Shown here one piece after another: positions 61,298-64,000 of a DNA stretch of 64,000 nucleotides (its first letter is position 1; every line of letters begins with the position of its first letter). The stretch is from G963662605 sp963667005 (GTDB lineage: Bacteria; Bacteroidota; Ignavibacteria; Ignavibacteriales; Ignavibacteriaceae). Under the pieces are notes generated by a model. It saw nothing but the letters and a program-made list of their open reading frames with translations, did no database searches and was not told the DNA's origin. The stretch spans positions 1,922,001 to 1,986,000 of the forward strand of contig OY762937.1 of the NCBI GenBank assembly GCA_963667005.1, given 5' to 3'. Position numbers and translations under genes: made by a program.

Positions 61298-62053
61298 ATG
61301 AAAAAATTATTATTTATTAGTGCAATACTGCTTGGTTTAGCAGTACAGGGTTATGGTCAGGATTTTAGCATTGCTGCCGCAGCAGATCTGCGTTACGCCC
61401 TTACCGAAGTGGTGGCAAAATACCGTGAAGCCGATTCTACATGTAAAATAGATGTAATTTATGGATCATCAGGAAAATTATATCAGCAATTAACTCAGCA
61501 GGCTCCGTTCGATATGTTCTTTTCAGCTGATAACAGTTATCCGCAAAAACTTGAAGAGGCTAAACTCACTGCCGGAAAACCTAAAATGTATGCCATCGGC
61601 CATCTTGTTCTCTGGAGTGCAAGCAAGGATGTTTCGAAAGGTATCCAAGTCCTAAAATCGGATGATGTTAAAAGAGTCGCAATTGCAAATCCTGAGGTGG
61701 CTCCTTACGGCAAACGTGCGGTTGAAGCTCTTAAATATTACAAACTTGATGAAGCTATAAAAGATAAAATTGTCAAAGGCGACAACGTTTCTCAGGCTGC
61801 TCAATTTTGTTTAACAGGTAATGCTGAGTGCGGACTTATCGCTCTTTCTCTCGCGATATCTCCTGAAATGTCCGGCAAGGGAAAATATTTCCAGATTGAC
61901 CCGAAAAGTTATTCGGCTTTAGAGCAATCTTATGTTATATTAAAGAAAGCTGAAAAAAATAAAAATGTTGCTAAGTTTGTAAAATTCCTTGCTACAAAAA
62001 AGGCGAGGGCAATATTTGCAAAATACGGCTTTAAACTGCCGACGGAGAAATAA
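61298..62053 (+). CDS. modA: Molybdate-binding protein of ABC transporter
   Basis: ModA captures molybdate or tungstate in the periplasm. The 251-residue protein has a signal peptide (about 1-20, ending G-Y-G-Q) and family motifs A-A-A-D-L-R near 28, Y-G-S-S-G-K-L near 55 with the oxyanion-binding Ser, F-F-S-A-D near 74, N-P-E-V-A-P-Y-G near 131 and A-L-S-L near 183. A ribosome site AAGGAG stands just before the ATG. It follows the porin gene and precedes modB by 13 bases. Confidence 0.95.
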   Translation: MKKLLFISAILLGLAVQGYGQDFSIAAAADLRYALTEVVAKYREADSTCKIDVIYGSSGKLYQQLTQQAPFDMFFSADNSYPQKLEEAKLTAGKPKMYAIGHLVLWSASKDVSKGIQVLKSDDVKRVAIANPEVAPYGKRAVEALKYYKLDEAIKDKIVKGDNVSQAAQFCLTGNAECGLIALSLAISPEMSGKGKYFQIDPKSYSALEQSYVILKKAEKNKNVAKFVKFLATKKARAIFAKYGFKLPTEK

Positions 62054-62066
62054 GTAATTAGTAGTA

Positions 62067-62747
62067 ATGGACGCTGAGTTTTTTCAACCATTTATATTAT
62101 CATTAAAACTCGCGGTTTTCGCGACGGTGATTCTGGTTATTATCGGAATCCCCGTCGCGTATTTTTTAACATACAGCCGTTTTAAACTAAAGACTGTTGT
62201 TCAGGCTTTAGTAAGCATGCCTCTGGTTCTCCCGCCATCAGTTCTTGGATTCTATCTGCTCCTTACCTTCAGTCCGAATTACTGGTTCGGAAAAATGATA
62301 AAAGAAACATTCGAGTTGACCCTGCCATTTTCATTCGCGGGTATTTTGGTCGCTTCGTTGATATTCAACCTGCCGTTCATGGTAAACTCTATTCAAGCCG
62401 GATTTCAGAATCTTGCCCCCTCATTGCGGGAAGCTTCATACACACTGGGCAAATCAGGGTGGGTTACATTGCGTAAGGTTCTTCTACCGAACATCAAGCC
62501 TGCATTATTAACGGGTATATGTTTAACGTTTGCGCACACCATCGGTGAGTTTGGCGTTATTCTCATGATAGGCGGCAATATTCCGGGTAAGACAAGAGTA
62601 GCCTCAATAGCAGTGTATGATCAGGTTGAAGCATTAAATTTTGATAAGGCAAATCAGTACGCTCTGTTTCTGTTTCTTTTCTCCTTTATTATTCTTTTGA
62701 TCATCTATAGTGTAAATAAAGAATACATGAAGTGGAGGAAAGTTTGA
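62067..62747 (+). CDS. modB: Molybdate ABC transporter permease
   Basis: ModB forms the inner-membrane channel. The 226-residue protein has five to six membrane segments and the permease loop E-A-S-Y-T-L-G-K-S-G near 137, which docks with ModC, followed by L-P-N-I-K-P-A-L-L-T-G. F-A-H-T-I-G-E-F-G is typical of ModB. The stop codon overlaps the start of modC. Confidence 0.95.
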   Translation: MDAEFFQPFILSLKLAVFATVILVIIGIPVAYFLTYSRFKLKTVVQALVSMPLVLPPSVLGFYLLLTFSPNYWFGKMIKETFELTLPFSFAGILVASLIFNLPFMVNSIQAGFQNLAPSLREASYTLGKSGWVTLRKVLLPNIKPALLTGICLTFAHTIGEFGVILMIGGNIPGKTRVASIAVYDQVEALNFDKANQYALFLFLFSFIILLIIYSVNKEYMKWRKV

Positions 62748-63589
62748 TAAAGTTGGATCTGAAAAGAACAATTCATACGACGCAGGGGAATGAGCTGCTT
62801 GACGTGCAGCTTGAAGTCAAAAAAAATGAATTGATTACCTTGTTTGGTAAATCCGGTGCGGGTAAAACAACGCTGCTGCGTATGATAGCAGGACTGGCAG
62901 TACCCGAAAAAGGTTTTTTGCAAGTTGGCGAGGAAATCTGGTTCGACAGTGAAAAAAAGATCAACCTGAAAACGCAAAAAAGAAATATCGGATTTGTATT
63001 TCAGGACTATGCTCTCTTCCCGAATATGACCGTCGAGGAACATTTGCTGTTTGCTCAAAGTGCCAAAGATATTGAAAGCGCTCATGGACTTTTGGATATA
63101 TTCCATTTGACCGGTTTGCATAACAGAAAGCCCGCAGTCCTTTCAGGCGGGCAGAAGCAGCGCCTTGCAGTTGCAAGAGCCCTGGCAAGAAAACCGGCAA
63201 TCCTTTTACTCGATGAACCTCTTTCGGCGTTGGATGAAGAAACCCGTTTACTGCTGCAGGAAGAAATAATTCAAGCACACAAAACTCTCGGCTCGACAAC
63301 AATACTCGTCAGCCACGATAAAGCTGAAGTAGTCAGGCTTTCTGACAAAGTCTATAATATAGATATGGGGAAAATTACCTCGAGTGGTACAGCTAATGAG
63401 TTTTTCGGCGGAGATTCCACTGAGTTTCACTTCAAGGCTCAAGTCGTTGAAGTGCAAAATGATTATGTTGTTATTCTTATTAATGGGGAGAGAATCCCGG
63501 TCAAAAACACATCGCAATTTTCATCGGCAGATACCGGGACTGCTGTAACAGTAACCTTCGGGCCTCAGGGACTCAACATCAACCGGTAA
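62744..63589 (+). CDS. modC: Molybdate ABC transporter ATP-binding protein
   Basis: ModC powers molybdate import. The TTG at 62744 is chosen because GGAGG stands five bases before it; an in-frame GTG at 62732 would overlap that site. The ATPase domain (about 1-225) has Walker A G-K-S-G-A-G-K-T-T, signature L-S-G-G-Q-K-Q-R and Walker B L-L-L-L-D-E-P. A short C-terminal TOBE-like domain (about 228-281) may bind oxyanion, though it is shorter than in E. coli ModC. The start overlaps the modB stop, indicating translational coupling. Confidence 0.94.
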   Translation: MIKLDLKRTIHTTQGNELLDVQLEVKKNELITLFGKSGAGKTTLLRMIAGLAVPEKGFLQVGEEIWFDSEKKINLKTQKRNIGFVFQDYALFPNMTVEEHLLFAQSAKDIESAHGLLDIFHLTGLHNRKPAVLSGGQKQRLAVARALARKPAILLLDEPLSALDEETRLLLQEEIIQAHKTLGSTTILVSHDKAEVVRLSDKVYNIDMGKITSSGTANEFFGGDSTEFHFKAQVVEVQNDYVVILINGERIPVKNTSQFSSADTGTAVTVTFGPQGLNINR

Positions 63590-63877
63590 TGATCATCGGG
63601 AAATCACGTATTCTTACTTTCTTTAGTGGAACCTGATAGTAATATCAGTTGTTTTCACTATTAAGCGCCGGTTCATAAATCATTAGCAAAGAACCGGAAA
63701 ATTGAGGCAACACAACTTGCACCCTACAATGGTGTAACTCTCCTTCGCTTACAATGTCCGAAACATTATCAGGATTAGCAATAGCGGCTATTGATATCAT
63801 GGTAAATGCCTGATGTTATTGTGCCGTCTGCACATTTGTAAAAATTTATTTTCAAAAAGAGTGTAAGAAATAACGAA
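63590..63877. other. Intergenic region with small inverted repeats
   Basis: No gene is seen in these 288 bases. They include a 7-bp inverted repeat (63668-63674 with 63691-63697) and a perfect 15-base palindrome, CAATAG-CGG-CTATTG, at 63779-63793. Neither has a T-tract, so no clear terminator for modC was found. Confidence 0.4.
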
Positions 63878-64000
63878 ATGTCTCTTCGAGATGCATATAA
63901 TAAATTGCTCCCATCGCAGGTCGGGTATTTTAAACAATATACATACGACCGTCCGCTACTTCTTACACAGAAGACAAGTGCAGATATGAAATTTATACAG
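63878..64000 (+). CDS. Start of an unidentified gene, cut by the window end
   Basis: From the ATG at 63878 the frame stays open for 41 codons to the end of the window. The peptide starts M-S-L-R-D-A-Y-N-K-L-L-P and contains Y-D-R-P-L-L-L-T-Q. It has no signal peptide. I do not recognise it. The lack of a ribosome site leaves the start uncertain. Confidence 0.45.
   Translation, partial: MSLRDAYNKLLPSQVGYFKQYTYDRPLLLTQKTSADMKFIQ

Noticed and set aside
62732..62743. GTG at 62732 as the start of modC
   Set aside because: It overlaps the ribosome-binding site GGAGG that is well placed for the TTG at 62744.
1..64000. Prophage, integrative element, toxin-antitoxin or restriction system
   Set aside because: No integrase, transposase, phage structural, toxin-antitoxin or restriction-modification gene was recognised in any reading frame examined.

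Overview
The window looks like a chromosomal segment of a moderately AT-rich, Gram-negative bacterium of the Fibrobacteres-Chlorobi-Bacteroidetes (FCB) group, most likely Ignavibacteria or a near relative. This is inferred from: four secreted enzymes ending in an N-P-F-N-P-[ST]-T type IX secretion (Por) sorting domain; a GWxTD-domain protein; many outer-membrane proteins (OmpA, FadL-type, Omp85, LptE-like); a TrpB2-type tryptophan synthase beta chain; Bacteroidetes-style promoter boxes (TTTG/TTG, about 20 bp, TAnnTTTG); and weak or absent Shine-Dalgarno sites at many starts. No rRNA, tRNA, CRISPR array, transposase or phage gene was seen.

Layout. 1-7.9 kb: two M13 metallopeptidase paralogues on opposite strands flank a DEAD-box RNA helicase, followed by an OmpA / small lipoprotein / OmpA trio in which one OmpA carries nine calcium-binding repeats. 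7.9-23 kb: a MetB-like enzyme, then a secreted-enzyme and uronate region with two tandem endonuclease I genes, mannonate dehydratase, a lipoprotein, an MFS transporter, an alpha/beta-hydrolase plus patatin pair, and two pectate lyases of family PL9. Both lyases keep the calcium and catalytic residues. 23.4-34.5 kb: a THUMP RNA methylase, a GT9 glycosyltransferase, a TPR protein, acyl-ACP thioesterase, SIMPL and BtpA proteins, a queuosine-precursor transporter, SerA, thioredoxin, an enoyl-ACP-reductase-like SDR and RsgA. 34.8-37.8 kb: a three-gene operon of two lipoproteins with long disordered tails and a FadL-type outer-membrane protein. 38-56.5 kb: a run of 19 genes on one strand, 18 of them closely packed from miaB to xdhC, mixing envelope biogenesis (sigma-54 activator, LptE, GT2, GT9, CdsA, Omp85, exported MsrA) with MiaB, RimO, DNA glycosylase and an XdhC-family protein. 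56.7-64 kb: an alginate-lyase-like enzyme, TrpB2, and an operon joining an outer-membrane porin to the molybdate ABC transporter ModABC, then the start of an unidentified gene.

How the genes work together. The lyases, uxuA, the transporter and the alginate-lyase-like protein suggest extracellular breakdown of uronate polymers and use of the products. The minus-strand run looks like an envelope-assembly regulon that a sigma-54 activator could control. The porin-modABC operon suggests a dedicated outer-membrane entry route for molybdate or a similar oxyanion; the XdhC protein shows that a molybdoenzyme probably exists elsewhere in the genome.

Between the genes are several palindromic repeat elements (22954-23226, 34588-34732, 38617-38650, 54237-54408, 57994-58033) that look like non-autonomous or REP-type families. 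The most interesting unexplained items are the porin-modABC linkage, the paired disordered-tail lipoproteins, the super-periodic OmpA calcium repeats and the nested inverted-repeat elements.
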